Shown: positions 9,208-18,236 of the stretch, piece by piece
Numbering within the stretch: the stretch's first letter is position 1
How the letters are laid out: every line of letters starts with the position of its first letter
Assembly: GCA_019510305.1 (NCBI GenBank)
Contig: JAEKKN010000032.1
Location: forward strand, 165,832 to 229,831
DNA: 64,000 nt
Direction: 5' to 3'
DNA from: Microbacterium sp.
GTDB lineage: Bacteria > Actinomycetota > Actinomycetes > Actinomycetales > Microbacteriaceae
The notes under the pieces: model-generated
What the model was told of the DNA's origin: nothing
The model's input: the letters and a program-made list of their open reading frames with translations, nothing else
Databases searched by the model: none
Position numbers and translations under genes: made by a program

Positions 9208-9426
9208 ATGACCACCGCAACGCTTCGACTCGCGACACCGACCCCCTTCGAGCGCGTCCTGCAGAGTGTCGCCCGCGGACTCTCCCAGCACGTCGAGCGC
9301 CGTGTAGCCGCGCGCGCCGCGCGCCGGGAGATCGCCTTCGACATGCTGCGCGAACAGCAGGCGCGACGCCACGATCCCCGTGAGGTGGAGCATCTGCTCG
9401 CGTCTGCGGGTCTCCCGCGCCGCTGA
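9208..9426 (+). CDS. Small uncharacterised protein coupled to the HTH regulator
   Basis: A 72-residue basic, alanine/arginine-rich, probably helical protein with no recognised domain or membrane segment. ATG 9208 has an AGAGGAG ribosome site 6 nt upstream that lies inside the end of the regulator gene, so the pair is one transcription unit. It may be a cofactor or target of the regulator, but nothing in the sequence fixes a function. Confidence 0.65.
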   Translation: MTTATLRLATPTPFERVLQSVARGLSQHVERRVAARAARREIAFDMLREQQARRHDPREVEHLLASAGLPRR

Positions 9427-9460
9427 CCGCGCGCCCCTTCCCGATGCGCGACGTCGGTCG

Positions 9461-9673
9461 TCAGTCCTCGAAGGGGCGGGAGACGACGCCGGATGCGGTC
9501 TGAAGGACTTCCCAGCCGGCGTCGAGTTCCGCGATCGCGCGTCCTTCGAGCCAGGTGAGGGTCCAATGCCCGCTCAGTCCACGCGCTTCCACCTCGGCGA
9601 TCGCCGGGCGGAGAGCTGCGGGGACCGAAGCAGGCGGCTCCGATCCGGTCGCCCAGCGCGTGCCCAGCTGCAT
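9461..9673 (-). CDS. Small uncharacterised protein coupled to valS
   Basis: A 70-residue protein without signal peptide or membrane segment (RPAIAEVEARGLSGHWTLTW, then a Glu/Asp-rich end). Its ATG overlaps the valS stop by one base (TGATG), a sign of translational coupling. The family is not recognised; it may be a lineage-specific appendage to valS. It is convergent to the small gene ending at 9426, with a 34-bp gap in between. Confidence 0.65.
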   Translation of the reverse strand: MQLGTRWATGSEPPASVPAALRPAIAEVEARGLSGHWTLTWLEGRAIAELDAGWEVLQTASGVVSRPFED

Positions 9674-12267
9674 CAGGCGCCCTCGACCGGAGCGAGTTCG
9701 ATCGCCGTGACGGCGAAGGCCTCGGCTTCGGTGAACTCGAGCTGCTCGATGCAACCCACCGCACGAAGGTCGTCGGCAGCCGCGCGCAGGGCATCGAGCT
9801 TGGCCGACGGCGCGGCGATCGCGGCCCGTGAGACGGGGGTCTTCTGAGAGGCCTTGGCCTCGGTCTTCGCGCGGCGGATGCCGATAAGCGCTTCACTCGC
9901 CGCCGACAGCACCGCGGGGTCACCCTCGATGCCGAGCGGCTCGGGCCAGGATGCCGTGTGCACCGACCCCTCCTCGAACCACGACCACACCTCTTCGGTC
10001 GCGAAGGAGAGGATCGGTGCGAGCAGGCGGAGCAGGGTCGACAGGGCCAGGCGCAGCGCGAGGGCGGCGGATGCCTGTCCCACGTCGTTCTGGTTGTACG
10101 CGCGCTCTTTCACGAGCTCGAGGTAGTCGTCGCAGAACGTCCAGAAGAAGGCCTCGGTGACTTCGAGCGCCTTCGCCTGGTCGTAGTTCTCGTATGCCTT
10201 CGTGGCTTCGGCGATCACGGAGTCGAGCGCCGTGAGCATCGATGCGTCCAGCGCATGAGTGACCTGGGCGCCCTCCGGCACGGGGAAGGACAGCACGAAC
10301 TTCGCCGCGTTGAGGACCTTGATGGCCAGGCGGCGGCCGATCTTGACCTGCGTGGGATTCTGCGGGTCGAACGCCGCGTCCATGCCGAGCCGGCTCGACG
10401 CTGACCAGTACCGCACAGCGTCCGACCCATGCGTGTCGAGGATGTCCGCCGGCGTCACCACGTTGCCCTTGGACTTCGACATCTTCTTGCGGTCGGGGTC
10501 GACGATGAAGCCGCTGATCGCGGCGTTGCGCCATGGCGAGCGGCCGTCCTCGAGCGTCGAGCGCAGCATGGTCGAGAAGAGCCAGGTGCGGATGATGTCC
10601 TGTCCCTGCGGGCGCAGGTCGAACGGGGCGGTGAGCTGCCACAGCTCATCGTCGCGCTGCCATCCACCCGCCAGCTGGGGAGTGAGCGAGGAAGTCGCCC
10701 ACGTGTCGAGGATGTCGGCTTCGGCCTCGAAGCCGCCAGGCACGCCGCGCTGGTCCTCGGCGAACCCGTCGGGCACGTCGGTCGTCGGGTCGATCGGCAG
10801 AGCCGCGTGGTCAGGCGTCAGCACGCGGGCGTAGTCGCGCTCGCCGTTCTCGTCGAGCGCGTACCACAGCGGGATCGGCACGCCGAAGAAGCGCTGGCGA
10901 GACACCAGCCAGTCGCCGGTGAGACCGCCGACCCAGTTCTCGTAGCGCACGCGCATGAAGTCGGGGTGCCAGGCGAGTTCATTGCCGTGCGCGATCAGCC
11001 GGTCGCGCAGTTCTGCGTCGCGAGCGCCGTTGCGGATGTACCACTGGCGTGTCGACACGATCTCGAGCGGGCGGTCGCCCTTCTCGAAGAACTTCACGGC
11101 GTGGTTGAACGGCTTGCCGACGGCGGTCATGTCGCCGGTCTCCTGCAGCTTCTCCACGATCTCCTTGCGAGCGGAGAACACCGTCTTGCCGGCGAGGTGC
11201 TCCTCGTACCAGGCACGGGCGTCTGCCGATCCGACCAGGGAGGGCGCCTCGGGGAGGAATCGTCCGTCGAGGCCGATCGTGGTCATGTTCGGCAGATCAC
11301 GGCCATCGGCGGTGCGCAGCTCGCGCCACCAGATGATGTCGGTCACGTCGCCGAAGGTGCAGACCATCGCCGCGCCCGTGCCCTTGTCGGCGAGGGCGAG
11401 GTGGTGACCGTGGATCTCGATCTCCGCGTCGAAGAACGGCGTCTTGACCTTCGTGCCGATCAGATGCTTGTGCGGACCCTCGGGGTGCGTCACGATCGCG
11501 ATGCAGGCGGGAAGAAGCTCGGGCCGTGTGGTCTCGATCGTGATCGCGCCGCTGCCGTCGGCGAACGGGAAATCGATCGTGTGATACGCCGCCTGCTGAT
11601 CGCGGTCCTCGAGCTCCGCCTGCGCGATCGCCGAGCGGAAGTCGATGTCCCAGAGCGTGGGCGCCAGCGCCTGATAGGCCTCGCCGCGCTCGATGTTGCG
11701 CAGGAAGGCGAGCTGGCTCTGACGGATCGTGTCGTCGGAGATGGTGCGGTACGTCTGCGTCCAGTCCACGCTCAGTCCGAGCTGGCGGAAGAGCGCCTCG
11801 AACTGCTTCTCGTCCTCGACGGTCAGCCGCTCGCACAGCTCGATGAAGTTGCGGCGGCTGATCGGCTTCTGGTCGGCTGCGCGCGACGACTTGTTGTCGC
11901 CGCCCTCGAACGGCGGAGCGAAGTCGGGGTCGTAGGGGAGCGAGGGATCGCAGCGGACGCCGTAGTAGTTCTGCACACGACGCTCGGTGGGCAGGCCGTT
12001 GTCGTCCCAGCCCATCGGGTAGAAGACCGTCTTGCCGCGCATGCGCTCGAAGCGCGCCTTGATGTCGGTGTGGGTGTACGAGAACACGTGACCGATGTGG
12101 AGGGAGCCGGATGCCGTCGGCGGGGGCGTGTCGATCGAATACACGCCGTCGCGGCCCGACTGCGCGGCGCGGATGCGGTCGAACAGGTACGTGCCCTGCT
12201 CGGACCACGCCTCGTTCCACTTCGCTTCGAGACCTTCGAGTGCGGGCTTGTCGGGAATCACGGACAT
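9673..12267 (-). CDS. valS: Valyl-tRNA synthetase
   Basis: Class Ia synthetase that charges tRNA-Val and edits mis-activated threonine. The 864-residue protein has HIGH at residues 57-60 and KMSKS at 595-599, with the CP1 editing domain between them. The phrase NGLPTERRVQNYYG after the HIGH region marks ValRS rather than IleRS or LeuRS. The start at 12267 is set by the family N-terminus (MSVIPDKPALEGLEAKW) and a GAGGAG site 9 nt before it. In many Actinobacteria valS directly precedes folC; here ileS takes that place and valS is inverted 10 kb away. No T-box is visible in its 165-bp leader. Confidence 0.96.
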   Translation of the reverse strand: MSVIPDKPALEGLEAKWNEAWSEQGTYLFDRIRAAQSGRDGVYSIDTPPPTASGSLHIGHVFSYTHTDIKARFERMRGKTVFYPMGWDDNGLPTERRVQNYYGVRCDPSLPYDPDFAPPFEGGDNKSSRAADQKPISRRNFIELCERLTVEDEKQFEALFRQLGLSVDWTQTYRTISDDTIRQSQLAFLRNIERGEAYQALAPTLWDIDFRSAIAQAELEDRDQQAAYHTIDFPFADGSGAITIETTRPELLPACIAIVTHPEGPHKHLIGTKVKTPFFDAEIEIHGHHLALADKGTGAAMVCTFGDVTDIIWWRELRTADGRDLPNMTTIGLDGRFLPEAPSLVGSADARAWYEEHLAGKTVFSARKEIVEKLQETGDMTAVGKPFNHAVKFFEKGDRPLEIVSTRQWYIRNGARDAELRDRLIAHGNELAWHPDFMRVRYENWVGGLTGDWLVSRQRFFGVPIPLWYALDENGERDYARVLTPDHAALPIDPTTDVPDGFAEDQRGVPGGFEAEADILDTWATSSLTPQLAGGWQRDDELWQLTAPFDLRPQGQDIIRTWLFSTMLRSTLEDGRSPWRNAAISGFIVDPDRKKMSKSKGNVVTPADILDTHGSDAVRYWSASSRLGMDAAFDPQNPTQVKIGRRLAIKVLNAAKFVLSFPVPEGAQVTHALDASMLTALDSVIAEATKAYENYDQAKALEVTEAFFWTFCDDYLELVKERAYNQNDVGQASAALALRLALSTLLRLLAPILSFATEEVWSWFEEGSVHTASWPEPLGIEGDPAVLSAASEALIGIRRAKTEAKASQKTPVSRAAIAAPSAKLDALRAAADDLRAVGCIEQLEFTEAEAFAVTAIELAPVEGA

Positions 12268-12432
12268 AAGGGAGGTCTCCTCGAGCGATGTATACGGCAC
12301 TGTGTGAGCGTGCCTGAGTGTGGATGTGCTCCCAGTGTACCGACCGCGTAACGACCGGGCCGTACATCGACCGGGTCCAAGAATCGGCCGTAGAATCGGA
12401 GCATCCCGAATCGAACTTCCTGAGGAATCGTC
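12268..12432. promoter_or_regulatory. Divergent promoter region between valS and the ABC transporter operon
   Basis: On the minus strand a TACACT hexamer (about 12341-12336) is a candidate -10 for valS, giving a leader of roughly 60 nt. On the plus strand TAGAAT (12391-12396) is a candidate -10 for the transporter operon. Neither has a good -35. No T-box core sequence is present. Confidence 0.45.
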
Positions 12433-14052
12433 ATGCCTGCACGCCTCACGCGTCGCCTCCTTCCCCTCGCCGCGATCGCCGCGGCATCCGCACTCGTCCT
12501 GAGCGCCTGTGCGCCATCCGCCGGAGGGGAGAGCGGTGGCGACGAACTCGTATGGTCGATCGAAGGTGCGAATCTCTCGGCCGGGCACATGGATCCGCAG
12601 GTGAGCCAGCTCGACGTCTCGGGAATGGTTCAGCGCGCAGTGCTCGACTCGCTCGTCTTCCAGGAGGACGACGGCAGCTTCTCACCGTGGCTCGCCACGA
12701 AGTGGGACGTCTCTCCGGACAGCACCGAGTACACCTTCACGCTCCGCGACGATGTGACCTTCACCGACGGCGAGAAGTTCGACGCGGCCGCCGTCAAGGC
12801 GAACTTCGACCGCATCGTCGACCCCGAGACCGAATCGGCACAGGCGGCCAGCATGCTCGGCGCCGACTTCTACGACGGCACCGAGGTGATCGACGACTAC
12901 ACGGTGAAGGTCAGCTTCACGCAGCCGTACGCACCGTTCCTGCAGACGGCGAGCACGCCGCAGCTCGGCTTCTACTCGCCGAAGGTTCTGAAGGAGTCGG
13001 CCGACAAGCTCAAGGCCGGCGGCCCCGGCATCACAGTCGGCACCGGCCCCTTCGAACTGACCGAGTACACGCCCGACCAGGAGATCGTGTACACGCGCAA
13101 CGACGACTACGCCTGGGGCCCGGGCCAGGAAGGCTCGAAGGCCCCGAAGTTCGAGACGCTCCGCGTGGAGATCCAGCCCGAGGCGTCGGTGCGCACGGGC
13201 GTCATCGAGAGCGGCGAGTCCGATCTCGCCAGCAACGTGCCGCCGAACCTCGTGGCGGGCCTCGATGACGCGATCACGGTCGACTCCGTCGAGTACCCCG
13301 GTCTGCCGTACTCGCTGTACCTGAACGAGAAGTACGGCGTCTTCGCCGACGAGAAGGTGCGGCAGGCGTTCTCCCGCGGAATCGACATCGACGCAGCCGT
13401 CGACGAGATCTACTTCGGACAGTTCCCGCGCGCGTGGAGCGTCCTCGGGTCGACCACACCCGGCTACGACGCCTCTCTCGAGGGAACCTGGCCCTTCGAC
13501 CAGGATGCGGCGAACACTCTTCTGGACGAGGCAGGCTGGACCGCACGCGACGCCGACGGCATCCGCATGAAGGACGGCAAGCGCCTGTCCGTCCGCTGGA
13601 TCGCGTGGACCCCGATCCCCGACGACCGCGCCGCTCTCGCGAACGCGATCCAGTCGGATCTCAAGGAGATCGGCTTCGAGGTCGTACGCGAGGAGCTCGA
13701 GCCCGGCGCCTACAACGAGCAGTACGGACCCAAGACGTTCGATCTGACCGATTGGGGCTTCTCGGGCGTCGACCCCGACTTCCTGCGCAATCACCTGCAC
13801 ACCGACGGGTTCCAGAACGCCTCGCAGGTCTCCGATCCGGCGCTCGACGCACTGCTCGAAGACGCTGTGGCCACGAGCGATCAGGGCGCCCGTGACGAGC
13901 TCTACACCGAGGTGCAGCAGTGGAATGCGCAGCACGTCGCGATCGTGCCTCTCTACAGCCCCTCGGCGATCACCGCCGTGGGCGAGCGCGTCAAGGGACT
14001 CGACTACGACCTGTACGGCCGGCCGCTGTTCTACGATGTGAGCGTCGGCTGA
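12433..14052 (+). CDS. ABC transporter substrate-binding lipoprotein, family 5
   Basis: Extracytoplasmic solute-binding protein of the peptide/nickel (SBP_bac_5) family, 539 residues. A twin-Arg-containing signal peptide ends in the lipobox LSAC with the modified Cys at 26, so it is anchored outside the membrane. The body shows family signatures: predicted binding-lobe strands such as LVFQEDDGSFSPWLATKW and a DDVTFTDGEKFDAAAVKANF segment. It heads an operon with two permeases and a fused ATPase. An AGG site (GAGGAATCGTC) precedes the ATG. Oligopeptides or similar compounds are likely cargo, but specificity cannot be read. Confidence 0.93.
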   Translation: MPARLTRRLLPLAAIAAASALVLSACAPSAGGESGGDELVWSIEGANLSAGHMDPQVSQLDVSGMVQRAVLDSLVFQEDDGSFSPWLATKWDVSPDSTEYTFTLRDDVTFTDGEKFDAAAVKANFDRIVDPETESAQAASMLGADFYDGTEVIDDYTVKVSFTQPYAPFLQTASTPQLGFYSPKVLKESADKLKAGGPGITVGTGPFELTEYTPDQEIVYTRNDDYAWGPGQEGSKAPKFETLRVEIQPEASVRTGVIESGESDLASNVPPNLVAGLDDAITVDSVEYPGLPYSLYLNEKYGVFADEKVRQAFSRGIDIDAAVDEIYFGQFPRAWSVLGSTTPGYDASLEGTWPFDQDAANTLLDEAGWTARDADGIRMKDGKRLSVRWIAWTPIPDDRAALANAIQSDLKEIGFEVVREELEPGAYNEQYGPKTFDLTDWGFSGVDPDFLRNHLHTDGFQNASQVSDPALDALLEDAVATSDQGARDELYTEVQQWNAQHVAIVPLYSPSAITAVGERVKGLDYDLYGRPLFYDVSVG

Positions 14053-14060
14053 ACCCCAGC

Positions 14061-14113
14061 GGTCGTTGAGCGAGCACAGCGGGCGCCGTACCGAGCGAGC
14101 GGAGCGAGTCGGA
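14061..14113 (+). repeat. REP-like intergenic repeat before the first permease
   Basis: The gap between binding protein and permease starts GGTCGTTGAGCGAGC and contains a second, related block GAGCGAGCGGAGCGAGTC. This resembles short GGTCG[TC]TGAGC repeats that I recall as common between genes in Microbacteriaceae. It could be read as coding from a TTG at 14066, but it is more likely non-coding. A related copy sits inside the ileS reading frame at about 19552-19570. Confidence 0.5.
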
Positions 14114-15067
14114 GTGACGAAGCGCGTGAAGGCGGTGCTGCTGAGGATCGCCGGGATCGCCGCATCCGCTCTCGCCGTTCTCTGGGGGGCAGCCACCCTC
14201 GCCTTCCTCGCATTCCGGGTGATCCCCGGTGACCCGGTGTCTGTCATGCTCGGGCCCCAGGCTCAGGTGAGCGACGCGGTCAAGGATTCCATCCGGACGG
14301 AACTGGGACTCGATCGACCTCCGCTGGAGCAGTACGCGGCGTTCATCGGGCGACTCGCGCAGGGCGACCTGGGCGAGTCGTACCAGCTGCGGATGCCGGT
14401 CGCCGAGGTGATCGGCAGACAGCTCGGTGCGACGCTGCAGTTGTCGGCGGTGGCTCTCGTCATCGCGGTGATCCTGGCTCTCACAGTGACGGTGCTGGTG
14501 CGGGGTCGGCTCGGGAGGGCGTTGGCCGCGGGCGTCGAGCTGGTCGTGCTGTCATCGCCGGTGTTCTGGATCGGCCTCGTGCTGCTCAGCGTGTTCGCGT
14601 TCGGGCTGGGTTGGTTCCCCGTATCAGGAGCGCGCAATCCGGCCACCATCGTGCTTCCCGCCGTCACTCTTGCGTTGCCGGTGGCCGCGCTTCTGAGTCA
14701 GGTGCTCAGAGACGGCCTGGTGCAGGCGGAGCGGATGCCGTTCGCCGAGACAGTCCGCGCACGCGGCGCCGGGCCTTCCTGGTTCACGGTGCGGCACGGA
14801 CTGCGGCACGGCGGTGCAGGAGCGATCACGCTCGCCGCGTATCTGACGGGGTCTGTGCTGGGTGGTGCCGTGCTCGTCGAAACGGTGTTCGCACGCCCTG
14901 GGCTCGGACGCATCACGCTCTCGGCGATCAGCAACCGCGACCTGCCGGTCATCACCGGCATCATCCTGCTGAGCGCCCTGGTGTTCGTGTGCGTGAACAT
15001 CGTCGTCGAGCTGTCGCATCCGCTTATCGACCCACGGCTGCGTTCACAGGACAGAGCTGCTCGATGA
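14114..15067 (+). CDS. ABC transporter permease, DppB/OppB type
   Basis: Inner-membrane subunit of the importer, 317 residues from GTG 14114. Six transmembrane segments are visible, including an N-terminal one, a large outside loop (GDPVSVMLGPQAQ), and the BPD_transp_1 region with the EAA-like cytoplasmic loop (ETVRARGAGPSWFTVRHGLRHG). An in-frame TTG at 14066 would add 16 residues from a repeat-like sequence, so the GTG is preferred. Its stop overlaps the next ATG by 4 nt. It forms the membrane channel with the following permease. Confidence 0.88.
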   Translation: MTKRVKAVLLRIAGIAASALAVLWGAATLAFLAFRVIPGDPVSVMLGPQAQVSDAVKDSIRTELGLDRPPLEQYAAFIGRLAQGDLGESYQLRMPVAEVIGRQLGATLQLSAVALVIAVILALTVTVLVRGRLGRALAAGVELVVLSSPVFWIGLVLLSVFAFGLGWFPVSGARNPATIVLPAVTLALPVAALLSQVLRDGLVQAERMPFAETVRARGAGPSWFTVRHGLRHGGAGAITLAAYLTGSVLGGAVLVETVFARPGLGRITLSAISNRDLPVITGIILLSALVFVCVNIVVELSHPLIDPRLRSQDRAAR

Positions 15068-15858
15068 AGCGCGTACTGCTGTGGACGGCGGTCGCGGTGC
15101 TCGCCGTGATCGCGTTCGCGGCGCTCTTCCCCGACGTGTTGACCGCCAGAAGCCCACTGGAGACCGATGTGCGCTCCGCCCTGCTGCCGCCCAGCGCCGA
15201 GCATCTCTTCGGCACCGACCAGAGCGGACGCGATGTGTTCTCCCGCGTGGTCCACGGCGCCGGCCGGTCGGTGGGCATCGGGCTCCTGGCGACCGCTGTC
15301 GCTCTGATCGCGGGCCTGCTGATCGGTGCGATAGCGGGCGTCGCGCCTCGCGGCGTCGACGTCGCGATGATGCGCGTGAACGATGTGCTGATGGCCTTCC
15401 CTGAGTTCCTCGTCGCGCTCGTGGTCGTGGCCGTGCTGGGGCCGGGCGCGGTCAACATCGCGATCGCGGTGACGCTCGCGGCCGTCCCCGTCTACATCCG
15501 GCTCGCACGCGTGCAGACCCGGTCGCTGCGGCTCGCAGAACACGTCGAGGCCGCGCGGATCCTCGGAGTCCCGCCGCTGCGGGCGTTCGTGCGGCACGTG
15601 ATGCCCGGTGTGCTCGGCTCCCTCAGCGTGCTGGCCACGATCGGAATCGGTTCGAGCATCCTCGCCGCAGCCGGCCTGAGCTTCCTCGGACTGGGACCAT
15701 CAGAGCCGACGCCCGAATGGGGGCTCATGCTGGCGGGCGGGCGCAATGTGCTCGGCCAGGCGTGGTGGATCTCGGTCTTCCCCGGCATCGCCATCACGCT
15801 CACCGTGGTGGCGGCCACAGTCGTCGGTCGGGTGCTGCGCTCAGGGAGGGCCTCGTGA
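15064..15858 (+). CDS. ABC transporter permease, DppC/OppC type
   Basis: Second channel subunit, 264 residues, six predicted transmembrane segments. The N-terminus has the FGTDQSGRDVFSRVVHGAGRS motif region (residues about 50-70) typical of DppC/OppC proteins, and the EAA loop is EAARILGVPPLRAFVRHVMPG. It starts in a 4-nt overlap (ATGA) with the upstream permease and ends in a GTGA overlap with the ATPase gene, so all subunits are made from one transcript in fixed proportion. Confidence 0.92.
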   Translation: MKRVLLWTAVAVLAVIAFAALFPDVLTARSPLETDVRSALLPPSAEHLFGTDQSGRDVFSRVVHGAGRSVGIGLLATAVALIAGLLIGAIAGVAPRGVDVAMMRVNDVLMAFPEFLVALVVVAVLGPGAVNIAIAVTLAAVPVYIRLARVQTRSLRLAEHVEAARILGVPPLRAFVRHVMPGVLGSLSVLATIGIGSSILAAAGLSFLGLGPSEPTPEWGLMLAGGRNVLGQAWWISVFPGIAITLTVVAATVVGRVLRSGRAS

Positions 15859-17339
15859 ACCCGGCGCTCGAGGTGCGGGGGCTGCGCGTGAGCTTCGGCG
15901 GAACGCAGGTGGTCGACGGGGTCTCGCTCGCCGTCGAACCAGGGGAGTGCGTCGCGATCGTGGGGGAGTCGGGTGCCGGGAAGTCGCTCACGGCGCGGGC
16001 GCTTCTGGGGCTCCTCCCCGTCGACGCGTCGGTGCACGCTGATCGACTGCTGATCGACGGCGTCGAAGCCGACGGCATGGGCGAGCGCGGGTGGCGCAGA
16101 CTGCGCGGTTCGCGCATCGCTCTCGTCTCGCAGGACGCCCTCGTGTCGCTCGACCCGCTCCAGCGCATCGGCCGTGAGGTTACGGAGGCCCGTCGGCTGC
16201 ACGGTCTTCCAGACGGCCGCGATGAGGTGCAGGCGCTGTTGAGGCGAGTGTGGATGCCTGAACCCGAACTCCGAGCACGTCAGTACTCGCATCAGCTGTC
16301 CGGCGGTCTCCGGCAGCGGGCCCTGATCGCCTCGGCACTGGCGGCAGATCCGGCGGTCCTCGTGGCAGACGAACCCACCACCGCGCTCGACGCCACGGTG
16401 CAGGCGCGCATCCTCGCCCTGTTGCGGGAGATCGCGGATGCCGGCACCGCCGTGCTGTTCATCAGTCACGACTTCGCCGCCGTGCGCCGCCTCGCTGATC
16501 GCGTGCTGGTGATGCGTCGGGGCGTCGTCGTCGAAGAGGGCCCTGTGAGCGAGGTGCTGGAGAACCCGCAGCACCCGTACACGCGTCAGCTCATCGAGGC
16601 GACGCAGCATTCACCCCGAGACGTGCAGATGCCCGTGTCGGATCACGTACTCGTCGCGACCGGGGTGTCGAAGGTCTTCGGCGAGACGACGGCGGTGAGA
16701 GAGGCGTCGTTCGCGGTGCCGAAGGGGCGCACACTCGGCATCGTTGGGGAGTCGGGGTCAGGAAAGACGACGCTCGCGCGGATCGTGGTCGGCGTGGAGC
16801 GGCCGGATGCGGGCGAACTGCGCTGGGCGGGGGAGACCCGCGTGCAGCTCGTGCACCAGAATCCCCTGGGGGCTTTCGATCCGCGCTGGACGATCGGCCG
16901 GTCTCTCCGAGAAGCGCTCGCCGCGGGCGGCGTGCCGCGAGCGAAGCGCGCGGAACGGGTCGCCGAGCTCATGAACGAGGTGGATCTCGATCCTGTGCTG
17001 GCTCTGCGCCGGCCACTCGCACTCTCCGGTGGGCAGCGTCAGCGCGCGGCGATCGCCCGAGCGCTCGCCGCGGATCCGGACGTGCTCGTGCTCGACGAGC
17101 CCGTGTCGGCTCTCGACCCCTCCGTCCGCGAGCGGGTGCTGCAGCTGCTGGTCCGTCTGCAGCGAGAGCGCCGGCTCACGATGGTCTTCGTGTCGCACGA
17201 TCTCGACGTGGTCGGTGCCGTGGCGGATGAGGTTCTCGTGATGCAGGACGGGCGGATCGTCGAGCAGGGCGCGACCGGTGCCGTGTTCGCGGCTCCGCAG
17301 CATCCGTTCACAAGGGAACTGCTCGCCGCCGGGTCGTGA
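15855..17339 (+). CDS. Fused dipeptide-type ABC transporter ATPase (DppD-DppF fusion)
   Basis: A 494-residue protein with two complete nucleotide-binding domains in tandem. Domain 1 (about 1-250) has Walker A GESGAGKS, signature LSGGLRQR and Walker B VLVADEP. Domain 2 (about 265-494) has GESGSGKT, LSGGQRQR and VLVLDEP. Each ends with an HPYT/HPFT motif typical of the Opp/Dpp ATPase C-terminal extension. In E. coli these are two polypeptides (DppD, DppF); the fusion gives a 1:1 ratio. It starts at GTG 15855 in a 4-nt overlap and is the last gene of the operon. Confidence 0.94.
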   Translation: MNPALEVRGLRVSFGGTQVVDGVSLAVEPGECVAIVGESGAGKSLTARALLGLLPVDASVHADRLLIDGVEADGMGERGWRRLRGSRIALVSQDALVSLDPLQRIGREVTEARRLHGLPDGRDEVQALLRRVWMPEPELRARQYSHQLSGGLRQRALIASALAADPAVLVADEPTTALDATVQARILALLREIADAGTAVLFISHDFAAVRRLADRVLVMRRGVVVEEGPVSEVLENPQHPYTRQLIEATQHSPRDVQMPVSDHVLVATGVSKVFGETTAVREASFAVPKGRTLGIVGESGSGKTTLARIVVGVERPDAGELRWAGETRVQLVHQNPLGAFDPRWTIGRSLREALAAGGVPRAKRAERVAELMNEVDLDPVLALRRPLALSGGQRQRAAIARALAADPDVLVLDEPVSALDPSVRERVLQLLVRLQRERRLTMVFVSHDLDVVGAVADEVLVMQDGRIVEQGATGAVFAAPQHPFTRELLAAGS

Positions 17340-17342
17340 CCC

Positions 17343-17993
17343 TCAGTCCTTGACCTGGATGCCGATGCCCGCAGCGAGAACCGGCGCGAGCTGCTGAACC
17401 TGGAACGACGTCAGCGTGGTGCCGCGCAGGCTGTTGGCATCGAGGTAGCTCATGGCGTCGAGCCCTCGGAGGTCGACGTTGACCGCCCGCAGGCCGCGCG
17501 GATCCACTTCGTCGCTGGATGTTCCGGTGAAGCGCACCCGGGTCAGCTCTGCCTGCGGGAGATCGATCGTGCGAATGGCGCAGTCGACGATCTCGACATC
17601 TGTGGCCTTGGCTCCGCCGAGGTTCAGGTAGTCGAGGCGCAGGTCGCGCAGCTCGAGTTCGTCGATGCGCGCCTCGCTGAGATCGAGAGTGCCGATCCTT
17701 CCGCCGGAGATGCGCAGGCGTCGGATGCCGGACCCGCGCATGCGCAGCGAGGCGATGCGGGCGCCCGTCACGGCGACGTCGAGAATCGTCGCGCCGGTGA
17801 GGTCGACGGCATCCGCGTCTGCAGCGATCGTGCACTGCTCGAGCGAGGCGTAGGCGAGGTTCGCGGTGCCCGTGAGATCGAGCCGGGCCGCGAGGAGGTC
17901 TGCACCTCGCGCCGCCACGGCAGGATCGAGATCATCTGGCAGGTCGGGCGGCGAGACGCGCGGTGCGGCAGGGGATTCGGGAGAGCGAGCCAT
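17343..17993 (-). CDS. Pentapeptide-repeat-like protein
   Basis: A 216-residue cytoplasmic protein. From about residue 45 to 190 it shows regularly spaced hydrophobic residues (LRMRG, LRISG, LDLSE, LELRD, LNLGG), the pattern of a right-handed quadrilateral beta-helix as in pentapeptide-repeat proteins, though the A(D/N)LxX motif is loose. Function is unknown; known relatives mimic DNA or act as scaffolds. It is convergent to the ABC ATPase with only 3 bp between. A TACGCT hexamer exactly 6 nt before the ATG suggests a leaderless mRNA. Confidence 0.75.
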   Translation of the reverse strand: MARSPESPAAPRVSPPDLPDDLDPAVAARGADLLAARLDLTGTANLAYASLEQCTIAADADAVDLTGATILDVAVTGARIASLRMRGSGIRRLRISGGRIGTLDLSEARIDELELRDLRLDYLNLGGAKATDVEIVDCAIRTIDLPQAELTRVRFTGTSSDEVDPRGLRAVNVDLRGLDAMSYLDANSLRGTTLTSFQVQQLAPVLAAGIGIQVKD

Positions 17994-18032
17994 GATTCGA
18001 GCGTAGGTGTTGTCTTGGACACCGGTCGGCGG

Positions 18033-18110
18033 CAGCGCTTCGGAAGGCATCCTGCGCTTGAGAAGGACGTTCAGACACGGGGGATCCTTCCCTGGCGCAG
18101 TTGTCCGTCG
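18033..18110 (+). repeat. Left copy of an imperfect direct repeat flanking the DUF559 gene
   Basis: Begins CAGCGCTTCGGAAGGC and contains, in order, TTGAG..GGACG, an ATCCTTCC block and GGCGC.GTT. The same blocks occur in the same order and orientation at 19081-19156. Internal GGAAGG/CCTTCC arms could pair. The rest of the 17994-18236 gap shows no gene. Confidence 0.6.
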
Positions 18111-18236
18111 CTGGAGCGGTTGAACCCCGCCACCACCCGCTCTGCACACCGCAGGGCTAGGACGGGTTCTCCACCGAACCGGGCGTTTCGCTGAGTCCGG
18201 GCGACCAAGCGGCCAGTGGATCCGGATACTGGCGGA

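Noticed and set aside
12268-12432. A T-box leader before valS
   Set aside because: No GGTGGTACCGCGG-like core is present on the minus strand of this region.
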